This document shows, piece after piece, positions 22,020 to 34,210 of a stretch of 64,000 nt of DNA. The notes under the pieces were generated by a model. The model was given only the letters and a program-made list of their open reading frames with translations, was not told where the DNA came from and did not search any database. Source of the DNA: Colletes latitarsis (taxonomy: Eukaryota; Arthropoda; Insecta; Hymenoptera; Colletidae); NCBI RefSeq assembly GCF_051014445.1, contig NC_135137.1, positions 25,607,501 through 25,671,500 of the forward strand. Direction: 5' to 3'. Each line of letters opens with the position of its first letter. Positions within the stretch are counted from its first letter, which is position 1. The translations under genes were made by a program, and so were the position numbers.

Positions 22020-22492
22020 TGTTGGTGTGGTTGAACTATCTATTATACACTAGAATGACTGAGTGATTACAATGTAGCTGGTGGAGCGTAATACTCAACT
22101 GGTCGATGCAGGCGCGCAACGCTTATCGAAACGTCGGTTTCAACGAACAGTGAATTATTGGTGGATGTAAAATGTCACGGTTTAGAGTCGCGATGATTGG
22201 TAGTGCGGTATGTGCTTACAAAATATTGGTAAATGATTAGGTTTCGAGGGTTTAAACGTTCGAGAATAGGAGACGTATCTCCTTGCGGGGATGCGACCAC
22301 ACTTCGGCGGTGATGTATTGGGCATTTCCCAATGTTCGAGATTCGATGCTAACGTCAACCGAGTGTAGAGAATCGGTTTATGCAGTTGCATGTATTAAAG
22401 TTCTATGTACCGTTACCAGGTAGCTGATCAAATAGAGTATAAGTATATTTTTGGTTAAGCTTTCACCGGCTACCTAGGTTTGCGACGCAACA
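22020..22492. repeat. LTR-like segment inside the LINE
   Basis: It starts TGTTGGTGTGG and ends TTTGCGACGCAACA, giving TGTT...AACA termini. It is GC-richer than the surrounding LINE and interrupts LINE coding similarity. No target-site duplication was found, and the adjoining MITE obscures the right flank, so the call is tentative. Confidence 0.4.
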
Positions 22493-22494
22493 TA

Positions 22495-23013
22495 CAGGGT
22501 GTTCGGCCACCCCTGGGAAAAATTTTAATGGGGGATTCTAGAGGCAAAAATAAGACGAAAATTAAGAATACCAATTTGTTGATGGAGGCTTCGTTAAAAA
22601 GTTATTAACAATTAAATTAAAAAATTTCAAATCGTTCTGGAAAAATTATTTTCGGTTGCGGAGGTCAATCACAATCATTTTTGGTGAATACACATATCCT
22701 CGAAATCCTACCCTCCTTCGAGAAAAAAATTCGGATAGTTGGTAAAATTTCTCGGCGAAAAAAAAAATTTTTCAAATCGTTCTAAAAAAATTATTTTCGG
22801 TTGCGGGAGTCAATTATAATCATTTTCGATGAATAGACATACTCCCGAAATCTTACCCACTTTCAAGAAAAAAATTCAGTATTGGCGGAACTTCAAACGT
22901 TAATAACTTCTTAACGAAGCTACCATCAACAAATTGGTATTCTTGATTTTCGTTTTATTTTGGCCTCTAGAATCTCCCATTCAAATTTTTCCCAGGGTTG
23001 GCCGAACACCCTG
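22495..23013. mobile_element. Major MITE family, class II
   Basis: It begins CAGGGTGTTCGGCCACCCCT and ends GGCCGAACACCCTG, flanked by TA. The interior has two TTTCGGTTGCGG-type units. It was inserted directly after the LTR-like segment. Confidence 0.92.
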
Positions 23014-23252
23014 TATAACAATAATCAAAAGACAAAAACAATTTAAAAAAGTTAATTTCCATATTAATGAGTGTCCTATTAAAGAAACTAACAAACTCAA
23101 CATTCTAGGCTTAATACTTGATAAAAGCATGATATTGAAATTCCACATTACAAGACTGAAAAGTGACTGTTCCAAAAGACTAAACCTCACCTAAACTTTA
23201 CACCTACAAATTAATCATTTTAGCGAAACTCAACTACGCGTCAGTAGTACAG
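23014..23252 (+). pseudogene. Jockey-like LINE, continuation after the nested insertions
   Basis: The translation reads KETNKLNILGLILDKSMILK, then HITRLKSDCSKRLNLT, matching the thumb/connection region of Jockey-type RT (usual KFLGLIFDxKLTWxPHI). It follows the segment at 20940-21905 in the expected order. It stops at about 23250 where a different repeat begins. Confidence 0.75.
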
Positions 23253-25060
23253 GCTGTTCATCATAACGGTCGTCACGATTTTTTAGGCATTTAAGCCAAT
23301 CTGACAAAAAAATGTTTCCAATTAAAGTTATTCAATACTTTGATGGGATAAAGTGCAGTAATAAAAATTTTTCGAAATTTTTTTATTTGACAAAAAACTG
23401 AGGTCACCTTCATATTGTTATAGCTGATGAAAAAACGAATTCAGCGACATGCCATGCAATGGCCTTTGGATGATTTGTAGTTCAGAAATTCACAATAATT
23501 AAAAAAATAAGTTTCCCATGCGTTAATGAAACTTAAACGTAACTGATAGTCAATGATACTTTCAAACTGAATGTAAACAGTAAACACACATCTTAAATTC
23601 GATTTTTTTTTTTTATTATACCTAAAAATTTACCTTTTATTAGTTTATTATAATTAATAATGATAATGTTATAGGATAAATCCGGGATAGTTAGACTACC
23701 GGGACAGATCGACCAGTATTAATATATATTTTAAAATCAAAGCAAGATAGGATTCTGTGTGATGTAAACAAAGCAAATATACAGGGTGGGGCGATAACTA
23801 TGTCCACCTTGAATATCTCCGTTATTTGTAATAATATGAAAAAATATTACATACAAAACTTACACGATACAGAGGGTGAGACATTGTGATACAAACATTT
23901 TTCGTGTGGGTGGAGGCATAAAAGAGATTTCAAGGTCATCTTCATTTTTTTAAATGGAATGCTATATTTTTTTTATTGCGATGTGATAGCGGGTGTTGAG
24001 ACGACTTCATCAAGCTATCCTTGAAGGTCATGCAAGGTTAAATGTGGTAGTCAAATAAACTTTCTTACATTACAGAAGATGTTCGAAATGGTGACCGTTT
24101 GCGTCAATGCAAAGTTGCAATCTTCGTATCGCTGCATCACGTGCCCGTCTTATCGTCTCTGAACTTATTCTAGCACATGCTGTACTTCATAGATTCTTAC
24201 TTTCATGTAAACGAATGGTCTTGTAACATTGTTTATGTTGTGGCAATACATCGCGTGTAGCTAGAAATGTAAACATTACGGCAGTTCGTAACATTGACAT
24301 GAAATATCGGTAGTCAGTCTCAGTGGATTGTTAAATCAAGGATGACATCTCTCCGGATATCGCTGCCTATATAAATCCACTGCCTGACAAGTATTCTTTT
24401 TGCACTCACTATAAGTCAATAATATTTCAATTTTTTCGGAATTCAAAAACGATTCATTATTAGATAGATATTCTCACATAACTTGTACTGCACTACTGAG
24501 TTTACAGTGACTTTCGAAATATTATGTCAGCAAAAGATCATATCAAAGCTAAGTGTTTACTTTGTAACTGTTTACATTCAGTTGAAAAGTATCAATGACT
24601 ATGAGTTGTTGTTGAGTTTTTTACTGTACAATGTACTATTTTAATTATATATGTTTCATTGATAACAAGTGATGAGAAAACAAATTAGCTGTACGAAGCG
24701 TGCTACATTACATTACAGATTGATCTATAATCAATAAGTGATCCAGCAGGTGGCGATCGATTACCTGCTCTACTTTATCGACACAAGTGAGATTTACGAT
24801 TATGTTTTGTCTTGTTACTCCTGACAGTTACGTTTACGTTTCATTAACGCGTAGGAAACTCATTCTTTTAGTTACTGTAAATTTCTGAACTAAAGGTCAT
24901 CCAAAGGCCATTGTATGGCAGGTGGCTGGATTCGTTTTTTTTATCAGCTATAACAAAGTTAAGGTTAAAAAAGTTAAGGTGACCTCAGTTTTTTATCAAA
25001 TAAAAAAATTTTTGAAAATTGTTATTTTACTAATTTCTCCTCAATGGTTAGGAGTTTTGA
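23248..25060. mobile_element. Foldback element B with inverted arms
   Basis: The left arm (about 23350-23610, including GAGGTCACCTTCATATTGTT and CAATGGCCTTTGGATGA) is inverted in the right arm (about 24530-25040). The right arm carries an extra segment of roughly 190 bp near 24620-24830. A second copy in left-arm orientation is at 33207-33710. The left terminus CAGGCTGTTCATCATAACGG is shared in form with that copy (GTTCATCCTAACGG). No transposase belongs to it; the sequence between the arms includes a separate insert from 23782. Confidence 0.7.
23782..24180 (-). pseudogene. Tc1/mariner-type element fragment with HFEHLL tail
   Basis: The terminus at 23782 (after TA) reads CAGGGTGGGGCGATAACTAT. 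On the minus strand 24180-24070 encodes ACARISSETIRRARDAAIRR, then LQLCIDANGHHFEHLL and a stop, the distinctive C-terminus of a group of insect Tc1/mariner-like transposases (usual R-x-x-x-CI-x-x-x-G-x-HFEHLL). The catalytic core is missing. It lies inside foldback element B, so it inserted later or was deleted in place. Confidence 0.65.
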
Positions 25061-25739
25061 AACTAAAAACAATATCTGAATTTTGTTATGTTTTAACTAC
25101 AAAATCAGTTAACTAACAAGCCAATAATCGAAATATTGGTAGTACATACAGAGGAATTTTATAACCAATAGAGGATGTTATTGAGAATATGTGTACCAAA
25201 TTCTATTACATTCGGTCGAACGGTTTTTGAATTATCAGTTTCACCAGTGTACCGTGCACACCGTTACGTGGTTCGGAATGACACCATTTTTTCTGTTATA
25301 AATAAATATATTATGTTATATTTGACAGTTTTCAATTGTCAATTCTCAATTAACAAAAAACTGATGAAAAATTAAACGTGTATGGTCACCATTGCTCAAA
25401 ACAAAAGAATGATCATTGTTTAAAAGTTTTTGTTTGTATTTAAGACAATAAAATACAATAATAAGCGTATAAAAATACTAAAATACATATTATTAGTTTC
25501 AATGGTAGACACCCTGCCAATTTAACGCGACATCTGCAATATAACCAAAAGTTGTAGAATATTCTTCCACTTCCGCAGTACAAATGTCTTCGGAACATTT
25601 AATAGATGCGTGTGTTGAATTAGTGACTAAAAATGATCTTCCATTGGGTATTCTTAGCTATTCCGGTTGTTAGAAAATTATATATTCGGTATTGAAAACA
25701 AAAATGCCATCTATAATAATCAACAAAACTAATGGATGA

Positions 25740-26652
25740 ACTTCCGAAATGGGCATACCTCCAATTTGTTTTATATGTACTCTGGATTCTTACGTATTTT
25801 GACATGCTGATTATGAGTAAGGTAGTGAAAATTGGCGCAAATTTTATTTTCATAGCGGAACCCATGAAAGAAGCAGAAAAATCATAGTTGTTTTATTTAC
25901 TTTCGTAAATAATGGGAATTTTGAAAAATACTTCAAATATAAGTTGTAGATCTCATTAAAATATATATTTTATATTCTATTGATTTTTGTGATAAAGATA
26001 ATAGTTTTTGAGAAAAACGACATGAAATGTTTAAATAACTCATCCAACACAAATCATGTTTCATTGTTAATTTCATTAGGTAATACTAGAAAGGGATGTA
26101 GCAAAGCTCCTCCCTCGCCCATGTGTTTTTCCACCCTCTGCGGGAAGCTTCATTCCCAAAAGGAATAACCCGTACCTAATTCAGACCTAAACCTAAACCT
26201 AAACCTAAACTTAAACATTAAATTAAACGACTGTTCGTTATAGAAGAAATGAAACAACCTCGTATAAACTAAAAAATAAAACTGTTTATTCTAAAAAACG
26301 AAAACAAAGCGGATAGAACAATATCATGAAAACTAAAAAATAGTTCTGATAACATATGTAAAGGACATTGCAATCGAGGGTGGCTCCGTATAAGTGAATA
26401 ATTACCTATCATTTTTCTCAGAAAGTATTATCTTTATGACAAACATTAATACGGCATAAAATGTGTATTTTGATTAGGTCTACAACTTTTATCTGAAGTA
26501 TTTTTCAAAATTCCTATATTTACGGAGGTTAATAAAAAAACTATGATTTTTATGGTTTTTTCATGGTTTCACTATCATATTCGTAATCAGCACGTCAAAA
26601 TACGTAAGAATTCAGAGTATAAAAAAAATCGGAGGTATGTCTTTTTCGGAAG
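25740..26652. repeat. Inverted repeat with about 280-bp arms
   Basis: The left arm 25740-26025 is inverted in 26405-26652. Landmarks are ATTCTTACGTATTTTGAC (25788; inverted near 26590), TTTTGAAAAATACTTCA (25919; inverted near 26500) and GATAAAGATAATA (25991; inverted near 26430). The centre is near 26196. No coding capacity is shared by the arms. Confidence 0.8.
26183..26216 (+). repeat. Short CCTAAA hexamer array
   Basis: Four to five tandem copies of ACCTAA/CCTAAA, the last degraded to CTTAAA. It sits at the centre of the inverted repeat 25740-26652. The unit is six bases, not the five-base TTAGG of most insect telomeres. Confidence 0.85.
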
Positions 26653-27602
26653 TACACCCAAAATAATATTCGAAATACTATCACGACGAAAGCGATAAAA
26701 GTACAAAATAAGATAAAAAATGAAGTAAAAAATAAATGATTTTTGAATTTTTGAATTTTTGAATTTCCATTCAAATTGATAGAGCTATACGCCAATTTAA
26801 ACTTTTTATCGGAATTAATACACGGTATATTTTAGACTCAAAAACTGTAATTCAAACTTTGACGTTAAAAGCAATAATTTGAAATTTAATTAATAATGTT
26901 AAAATTAATTCCACTCCTTAAAGAAGCTGAACACTGTTATAGTACCCAGCGACTGTATCGCAGGTATATCGTAGCCTGGAAACCTCGTGAAAACACAAAT
27001 GTCTGCTTTTCTATGCGCAAGTAAATGGCTTCCAGGTCCCTTTCGTCTCTTTGAGTGTTCAGAAGGGCCAGTCAGTCAATTTAATTCCAATCAGCGAGCA
27101 AACCAGACGCGTTTAGAAGTAAAAGGTTTCTATTTGTTTTTATATAAAAATGAAAAAAATGTCGGCCTTCGTCAAACAAGCTGTCAGAAAAAAGGTAATC
27201 GATATTATGCCGTTGAAGCTACAGTAGATTCTAATCAACCGAACACGAATGCATCAAGTGAGAAATTACAAGGTAGAAATTTCGAGGGAATTATTATTTC
27301 CAGCATAAACGGATTCTGTATCTTGGATATTTTCTAAGTTTTTACCACTATTTCTTCACTTGTGGTTATAGTGTATGCAGTGTAAGTGCAATGTTCAATA
27401 TGTCGATTCGGGTCTGCTTGTAAAAAAAATTGTGAAATGAACCAAAGAATTATCCTAGTGATGAGACTGTTGGGAATAGAACGTCATTTTGTAGTCTCAT
27501 GGATTAACTATAAGCACGTACTATTATACCCTTTCGAATACACAGCGACTAACAAAACTATTCGAACGATTAATTTTTTATATTTGTCACATAAAATATG
27601 TA
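26653..27602. other. Unassigned sequence
   Basis: The longest frame, 26987-27337 (plus, 116 codons, with a QTRLEVKGFYLFLYKNEKN stretch), has no motif I recognise and no splice context. A GAATTTTTGAATTTTTGAAT tandem lies near 26744. I do not call a gene. Confidence 0.25.
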
Positions 27603-29237
27603 CAGTGAGTGACTTTAATGTTCGGACACTATACAATTTTTACATTATCGCATTGTAATTTTATTCACGACGAAGAAAAAAAAATATTGAATCCAAAATT
27701 ACATTACTACATAAGATCTAGATAATAAAAGTATATAATTACTAACGTTTATTAAATATTCTATTTAAAACAAAACAATGTTTGGTTTTAACGTTACAAT
27801 AATATTCGGATATTTTTAAAAACTGATAGTTTTTGTAGTAATTTTTACAAACAAAAAGTAATTCAGCGTCGTGTAAGATATCTTTCTTGACGAATGACCT
27901 CTTTTAATCGTTGAGGCATATTGAAAATTATTTTTTTCAAATATTCTGTACTAATATTATTCCATTCCTCTTTCAGTCGTTCTTTTAACATTTCTTTAGA
28001 TGTTATTGCAGTTGTTCTAATTCGTTGGTCTAGTTCATCGCATAAGTTCTCTATAGGATTCAGATCTGAGGACTGAGGTGGCGGTTGTAATAATTTTGGA
28101 CAATTATACAGCAAATATTCCTGTACAATATACGTCTTATGCTTAAGGTCATTATCTTGATAATACTTAAATGTATTTTGAATCTCCATTTTTATTGCAC
28201 TTTTACGTAAATTATTTTTTAAAATATTGAGGTATACAGTTTTATCCATTATGTTATCAATAAAAATTAATTCACCCGTTCTAAATATTGAGATACATCC
28301 CCATACAAGTACATTTCTACCTCCGTGCTTTATAGTCGGCTTCGTATTTTTAATTTTTAATTCTTCATTTTTCTTTCGCCATCCCATTCTTCGCCCATCC
28401 GATCAAAAAATGATGAATTTACTCTCATCGCTAAAAATAACGTCATTCCACCACGTACCTTCTTTTGAAACAAATTTTCTCGCAAAGTTTAATCTTTTCT
28501 TTCTATTAGTTTCATTCACATACGGTTTTTCCGAGCAACTTGTCCATTATAACCACATTCTTTTAATGCTCTGCGTATTGTTTGGGAGTGCACTTTCTTT
28601 CTAGCCTCTTCTAATAATACGGCAGCTAATTTTGATGCACTTAATGTAGGATTTTTCTTTATTTTTCTTATAATTTTTCTTTTAGCTCGCGTGTCCAAAA
28701 TTTTTCGTTGGCCTCTTTCGGGAATAGATTCTATTCGGTCTTTTAATAATATCTCCCACTATACTTTTACTAATTTTAAGCATTGCTGCAATTTTCCTAT
28801 ACGATTCACCTTTTGTATTGTCAAAAATGACAAATTGGCTTATATTGTATGAAGTGTTTCTCTTACGTCCCATTAATACCAGTGAACTTAATGAATATCT
28901 AAACACAACTGATTTTCTGAGACTTGAGACAGTTTACACAGTCCGTAATGTTTATAAACATACCTCACAATTGCATTAAATGTCACACTAGCTCACGCAA
29001 GTTGTTACATGCCAAGGTGTCTGAATATTATTGTGATGTTAAAACTGGACATTGTTTTGTTTAAAATAGAATACTTAGTAAATGTTAGTAATTATATAAA
29101 TAAAAATTATGCTTTTATTAACTAGACCCTATACAGTAATGTAATTTAGGATTAATTTTTTTTTCTTTATCGTGAATAAAATTACAAGGCGACAAATTAA
29201 AAATTATTTAGTGTCCGAATATTAAAGTTATTCACTG
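27603..29237 (-). mobile_element. Tc1-like transposon with about 240-bp inverted repeats
   Basis: The left end CAGTGAGTGACTTTAATGTT matches the reverse-complemented right end CAGTGAATAACTTTAATATT, and similarity continues inward for about 240 bp on both sides (for example TTGTAATTTTATTCACGA). TA flanks both ends (27601-27602 and 29238-29239). The 1635-bp length is typical for an autonomous Tc1 element. It carries one transposase gene on the minus strand. Its right TA touches the MITE 29240-29418. Confidence 0.92.
27863..28873 (-). pseudogene. Tc1-like transposase, full length but broken
   Basis: It starts MGRKRNTSYNISQFVIFDN at 28873 with the first helix-turn-helix; the second (KIKKNPTLSASKLAA ... 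TIRRALKECGYNGQVA) follows after a frameshift near 28690. A second frameshift is near 28530 and a stop occurs near 28410. All three catalytic residues are readable: Asp in FSDESKF, Asp in YYQDNDLKH and Glu in DLNPIENL, with 34 residues between the last two, so DD34E. The length of about 337 codons fits the family. Two frameshifts and one stop make it inactive, but few changes separate it from an open frame, so it may be one of the younger Tc1 copies here. Confidence 0.9.
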
Positions 29238-29239
29238 TA

Positions 29240-29418
29240 TGTATTATTCTTCCACGAGAAGAAGGCACAATGTGTTTACATCCCCACTCCTGTTGCAAGT
29301 CCGCTGATTCACAGATATTGGTTGAAAACAGTGACGAAGATCGGTGACAGCCAGTGGACTGTAGCAAGAGTGGGAATGTAAACACGCTGTGCTTTCTTTT
29401 CGTAGAAGGACGATACAT
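29240..29418. mobile_element. Small MITE with about 65-bp inverted arms
   Basis: The left arm TGTATTATTCTTCCACGAGA and what follows, with GTGTTTACATCCCCACTC, is inverted at the right end (GGGAATGTAAACACGC ... GAAGGACGATACA). The spacer is about 50 bp. A partial copy opens the window (1-48). The Tc1 element at 27603-29237 adjoins it at TA. Confidence 0.8.
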
Positions 29419-29555
29419 TAATCCGAATTGTTTAAAACAATTTAGTATCTATAGCATGAGGGTAGTCTCAAGATTGCGTTAGTAAAATTAGAAAATAATC
29501 GAATTATATATGTATACAGTATTTACAATATATTTATTTGAAGTAGACATCAGAA

Positions 29556-30830
29556 ATGGATAATAAAAGTATTCGAACACTTCAAAGTTATTGGTGTTTT
29601 GGCTTATATTGCAATTGTGAATGGAAACATTAACACTGAATGTAAATAAAGGAACATTTAATTGATCATAAGACATCGTTTGAATAAAAATAAAGTACAC
29701 TTGTGCAGTGTAATAATGAATATGAATAGGAAAAAATCAGGAACACCAAATTGTGAATGAGAAATAATATTAAAACTACGTAAAAATGGAAAATCTTATA
29801 ACGACATCGCGAAAATTGTAAACAGAAATAAATCTACAGTGCATTACATAATAAAGAAGTTTGAAAATCAAAAGACCGTTGCTAATAAAGCTCGTTTAGA
29901 TCGTCCGAAAAAATTGACAAGAAGAGAAGAGAAAACGCGAAATAAAAAAAGATCCTGCAACTTGTTCCCAAATTGGCAAATATGGTTGAAGAAATGTTTG
30001 ATAAGCAGATTCATACCCAATTATACCGATGATTACTGTAGGACAATAGTTATCATAGCAGAATGCCAAGAACAAAGCTTTGCATTAATAAAGTAAATCA
30101 AAGAGAGAGATTGCAGTTCGTAGAAAACTATATTACTAAACATAATTGCTTCTGGGACAATATCATATTCTCAGACAAATTTAAATTTAGTGTCTTCAGT
30201 TCAGATGGTTGAAATTATTTATAGCGGAAACTAAATACAGAGTTGCACGCAAAGTATTTAAAATGAATAATGAAACATGGAGGTGACAACATCGCAGTAT
30301 GGGTTTGCATGACAACTAATGGATTCGGAAAATCAGTGATTATCGATGGTACCTACACTCGATAAATATAAATACCTAAATATTTCACAAAATAATTTGA
30401 GAGATAGTGCCAGAAAACTGTGATTGCTGGTAGACATTTATATACTTCCAACAAGATAATGACTCCAAACACACAGCTTGGATCATCAAAGAATGGATCA
30501 TTTATAATATACTACACATTTTAAGCACTCCATCAAAAAGGCTGGACCTCAATCCGATTGAGCATCTGTGGGCAGAAATAGGAAAAAGACTAAATAAATA
30601 TCAAATTACGTCAAAAAAAATATTAATACATAAAATAACAGAAATCTAGAATTCTGTCGTCTAAGAGAAGTGATCAGTACCAATGATAGTGTTACAAAAT
30701 ATTAACACATGAAAATTTAACAATATGTATTTTCTAATTTTACTATCATAACCTTACAGACTTCCCTCTGGCCTATAATTATATAATATAAATTATCGTT
30801 CGAATACTTTCGTTAACCACTATATGTACA
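29556..30830 (+). mobile_element. Second Tc1-like element, decayed
   Basis: It contains a plus-strand transposase. AAAGTATTCGAAC occurs near 29565 and inverted near 30810, and GTAAAATTAGAAAATA occurs near 29482 and inverted near 30740, so terminal repeats exist but have decayed. The exact ends are uncertain. Confidence 0.55.
29716..30690 (+). pseudogene. Tc1-like transposase, full length but broken
   Basis: From the ATG at 29716 (MNMNRKKSGTPN) the frame passes a stop, then KNGKSYNDIAKIVNRNKSTV (helix-turn-helix) and a basic linker. The catalytic region is readable across frames: IIFSDKFKF (first Asp), FQQDNDSKHTA (second Asp) and LDLNPIEHLW (Glu), with 34 residues between the last two, so DD34E. 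Several stops and frameshifts interrupt it. It differs clearly from the neighbour at 27863-28873, so it belongs to another Tc1 lineage. The two genes are divergently oriented around the small MITE. Confidence 0.85.
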
Positions 30831-33206
30831 TAAAGTTTCCAAAATTATGTATAATTTAGTTATTTCCAAAGTAGTCGGGAAAGAAAAGAAAAACTCTTGA
30901 CTATGTCAGGAAATAGAATATGAAAGAAAAGAGGGTTCTCATCTTTGTTTGAAGTGTCCACGTTAATTGGTAAATATGGCAAAAAAGTAATAAATACCAT
31001 GATGATACGATATATTTATTATTTCTACAATTATGGTGTATTTATTCATACCAAAGTAATTGAAACAATAGATACTTGAAGAAATATATAATGCAATGGA
31101 AATAAATGTTTACTTATTCTTTTGTAGAAAACTACGGCAAATTTTCAAAAATCCGGTCGAGTGAATTTTGTACAATTTCTGTTAGAAATTAGGAATTTAA
31201 AAGTATGGGTAATTTTGACTACTTTGATAGTTCTAGTGTTAAGAATCGAAACAAATTAAGGCGAATGAACGCACAAAAGAATGTCATCACGCAATCCCAT
31301 GCGTGACAATATATTCTTACTCAGGGTAAAGTTGAGACAATTAGGTGAAATGAATTTTCTTTGGTAAAGTTTTACCGATACTTTTCCTCAGTCGATTGAC
31401 ACAATATTAAGTTAGCGAGACGAAAGTCACTTCCCAACTGTGAGAGAAATTGAAAACGGGGAGATCGATCGTCCTCCGAATGGTACGCGCGAATGAGTCG
31501 GTGAACATAGAGGGTGTGAGGTCGCAGCGATAAAGCCGCAAAAATACATTTGATTCGACCAACGGTAATCGACGTTTTGGAATCGTTGCCGAAGCAGTGA
31601 AGCCACAGCTCGACGCCGATTTACGAATTGATAGACAAATCGGAACCAATATAACGAACGAACGTGTAAATCAGATAACGTTCATCTGTCAATGATACTA
31701 TTTAGTTAATTATAGAGACTGTGTCCGTAGTTGATAACGTGGATGACGATATATGGAAATAATTTCGAACTATTTAACATTGTGTATTGAATAGGATTAA
31801 AAATTAAAAAGTGTTCCTAATCTTAGTGATTCCGGGTAATGCCCTTAATGAAGGTTGTTGAAATTTAATTGACTGTATTAATACATAAGCTATGAAAGGC
31901 TCTTGGAATTCATAACACTTGATAGTACCAATAGTGTTGTAAGCGTTGAAGGAAAATTTTTGGAACATTATTACTAAGAGTTTAAAATACGGGGTGCGGC
32001 AGGAATCGTAATAAGTAAATTAAAAATTTGAAATCAAAATTTTTCATACCGGGATTCGCTATCGACGAAATCAATTTTCAAAATCTCTGGAATGCACTTA
32101 ATTACAAGACAATTTATCGAATGACACTTTGATCAATTAATTTATTTGTTTACATCTATACTATGGCATTTAATCTGATAAGGGCCTTGTACAGAAAAAT
32201 GTTATTTATATATTTTCTATTTAATGGGACATGAAAAATCTCACATTGTTCGACATGGTACGAATTCAATTCTAGCTTCTGTTATAAGCAACATTATCGC
32301 ATGTAATATTTTGAATGATTACAAATGTTAGAACAAATACAAATTACGCGATATGCTTGTACCCTGAAGTAAATCTCATACAACAACAACAACAATAAGT
32401 CTTTATGGTTCTAAGTTTGTACGGATATAAAGAAATTCACAATTGAATGAAAGGAAATGAAAACGAATAAGTACATAGAATGAAATCCACATACATATAC
32501 ATTAGGTAGAAATATGTATATGACGATATACTGTTATTAATTTAACCTTTTAAGTGGTGAAGAAGGAGGTAATGAAAAGTATAAAATATAAGAATAAGAA
32601 AAAATTAATAATAATATATGCTGAAGGTAAAAAAAATAAAATAAACAGCACGATATGAAGTTCTGAAACAAAAATTGTAAAATGAAATCAAACAAAATGA
32701 AATTAGTATTATAAGGGAAAGGGAAAATCAGTTTCAGATAAAGGAGAATATGGTGTCGTTAGTAAGCAGAATGTGATCTAAAGCCAGATTAACACGTCTG
32801 ACCTAATACGACCCGTAATTTCTTCCAGAATTAATTATTCTTTCCACCGTCCACATTTTTGCTCCTGCAGATAATTCCATTCAAGGATAATAAAGTGCTT
32901 AATACCTTATCACAAATATACTTAGGCTTAAGTAATGATATTAATCCAAAACATTTCGTCGATCAGCATATTATGTATGTGCATGAAATTTTTTAAATTC
33001 AATTTACTCCATGTGCTCTGAATTTTATAAGATTTTATGTAGTATATATTGATGCTACGTGTATAAACGAAAATAATTTCAATAATTTTGTGCTACTTCA
33101 GCTATAAAAATTGACAAAATTAATTTTTTTTAAATTTGAATAATTACAAATGGTTCTGAATTTTGTATACTATGCAGTTATTATACTATAGTATATACTA
33201 AGTATA
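30831..33206. other. Unassigned AT-rich DNA with one GC-richer patch
   Basis: About 31400-31680 is GC-richer (for example GGGGAGATCGATCGTCCTCC) with an 80-codon minus-strand frame I do not recognise (31407-31649). It could be low-copy host sequence. The rest is AT-rich with no repeat matched. Confidence 0.3.
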
Positions 33207-34210
33207 AAATGTTCATCCTAACGGTTGCACCGATGTTTGAGTCATTTACACTAATCTGATAAAAGAATGTTTGGAATAAAAATTAATGAATGCTTTGAAG
33301 AGAACAACGTGCAATAATAAAAATTTCCAAAATTTTTTTATTAGATAAAAAGATCATCTTGATGATTTTTTTTAAATAGCACTATGTATTTTTGATTTTA
33401 TAGCATTATAGCTCACAAAACAAAGAATTCGACGACCTACTGCACAATGATCTTTGAATGAATGTTAGCTTAAAAATTTACAGTAATTGAGAAAATAATT
33501 CTTCTAAACGTTGATGAAACATATATATAACTCAAAATCAAGGATATTTCCAAACTGAATCTGAACAGTAAACATAAATATTTATCTCTTATTTGCAGTA
33601 CACACTACTTTCTTACTATAATGTTAGTACATATTGTAAGATAAGTCCAAACTATCGAAAAAGATGGACGAGTATTAATACTTTGAAATCAAAACAAGAT
33701 AAGGCTTGGTTTGGCAGTTACATATTAGTATTGGCTCATTTTGAAGTTAATCTATATACTTCTGTTCAATATCTCTGTAGGAAGTATCCATAAAATACTG
33801 GAAACAAATAAATACCACCACAAAGTTTATTTTCAGCTACACATAACAATTTAATCAGAAGAGCAGAACTTTATATCGTAGAAACTGGCGTTCAATTTGA
33901 ATATTTATTAAAGTAAATTTAACCAGTATTCAATTTGATGGTTAATTTGACCACTATAAATTTGTTAAAAAATTGTGACATCGTTATTTTACGTCCAACA
34001 TTCATTTTTGTTTTTGTTTTATGAAAATTATAATTGTGAGATCACCAGCAAGCTAAATACAAATGTATTGCTACATTTATCTCAAACAAAATCCTATCGT
34101 TTTAAACTCGTCCATCTCTTTCGGTAGTTTAAACTTATCCTGTAATATGTATTATCATTATTGTAAGACACTAATGTGTACTGTAACTAAGAGATAATAT
34201 TCTAAGGTAA
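33207..34210. mobile_element. Foldback element B, second copy
   Basis: 33207-33710 follows 23258-23750 of the first copy (TAATAAAAATTTCC, GAATTCGACGACCTACTGC, AACTGAATCTGAACAGTAAAC). Its inner part (about 33580-33710, with AAAAAGATGGACGAGTAT) is inverted at about 34070-34205 (CTCGTCCATCTCTTTCGGTA). The right outer arm is missing or unrecognisable. Confidence 0.65.

Noticed and set aside
26183..26216. Interstitial telomere repeat
   Set aside because: The unit CCTAAA is six bases, not TTAGG/CCTAA, and only four to five copies occur.
26987..27337. 116-codon plus-strand open frame as a host gene
   Set aside because: No recognisable domain, no convincing splice or promoter context; length is possible by chance.
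28227..28604. 125-codon plus-strand open frame
   Set aside because: Antisense of the Tc1 transposase at 27863-28873.
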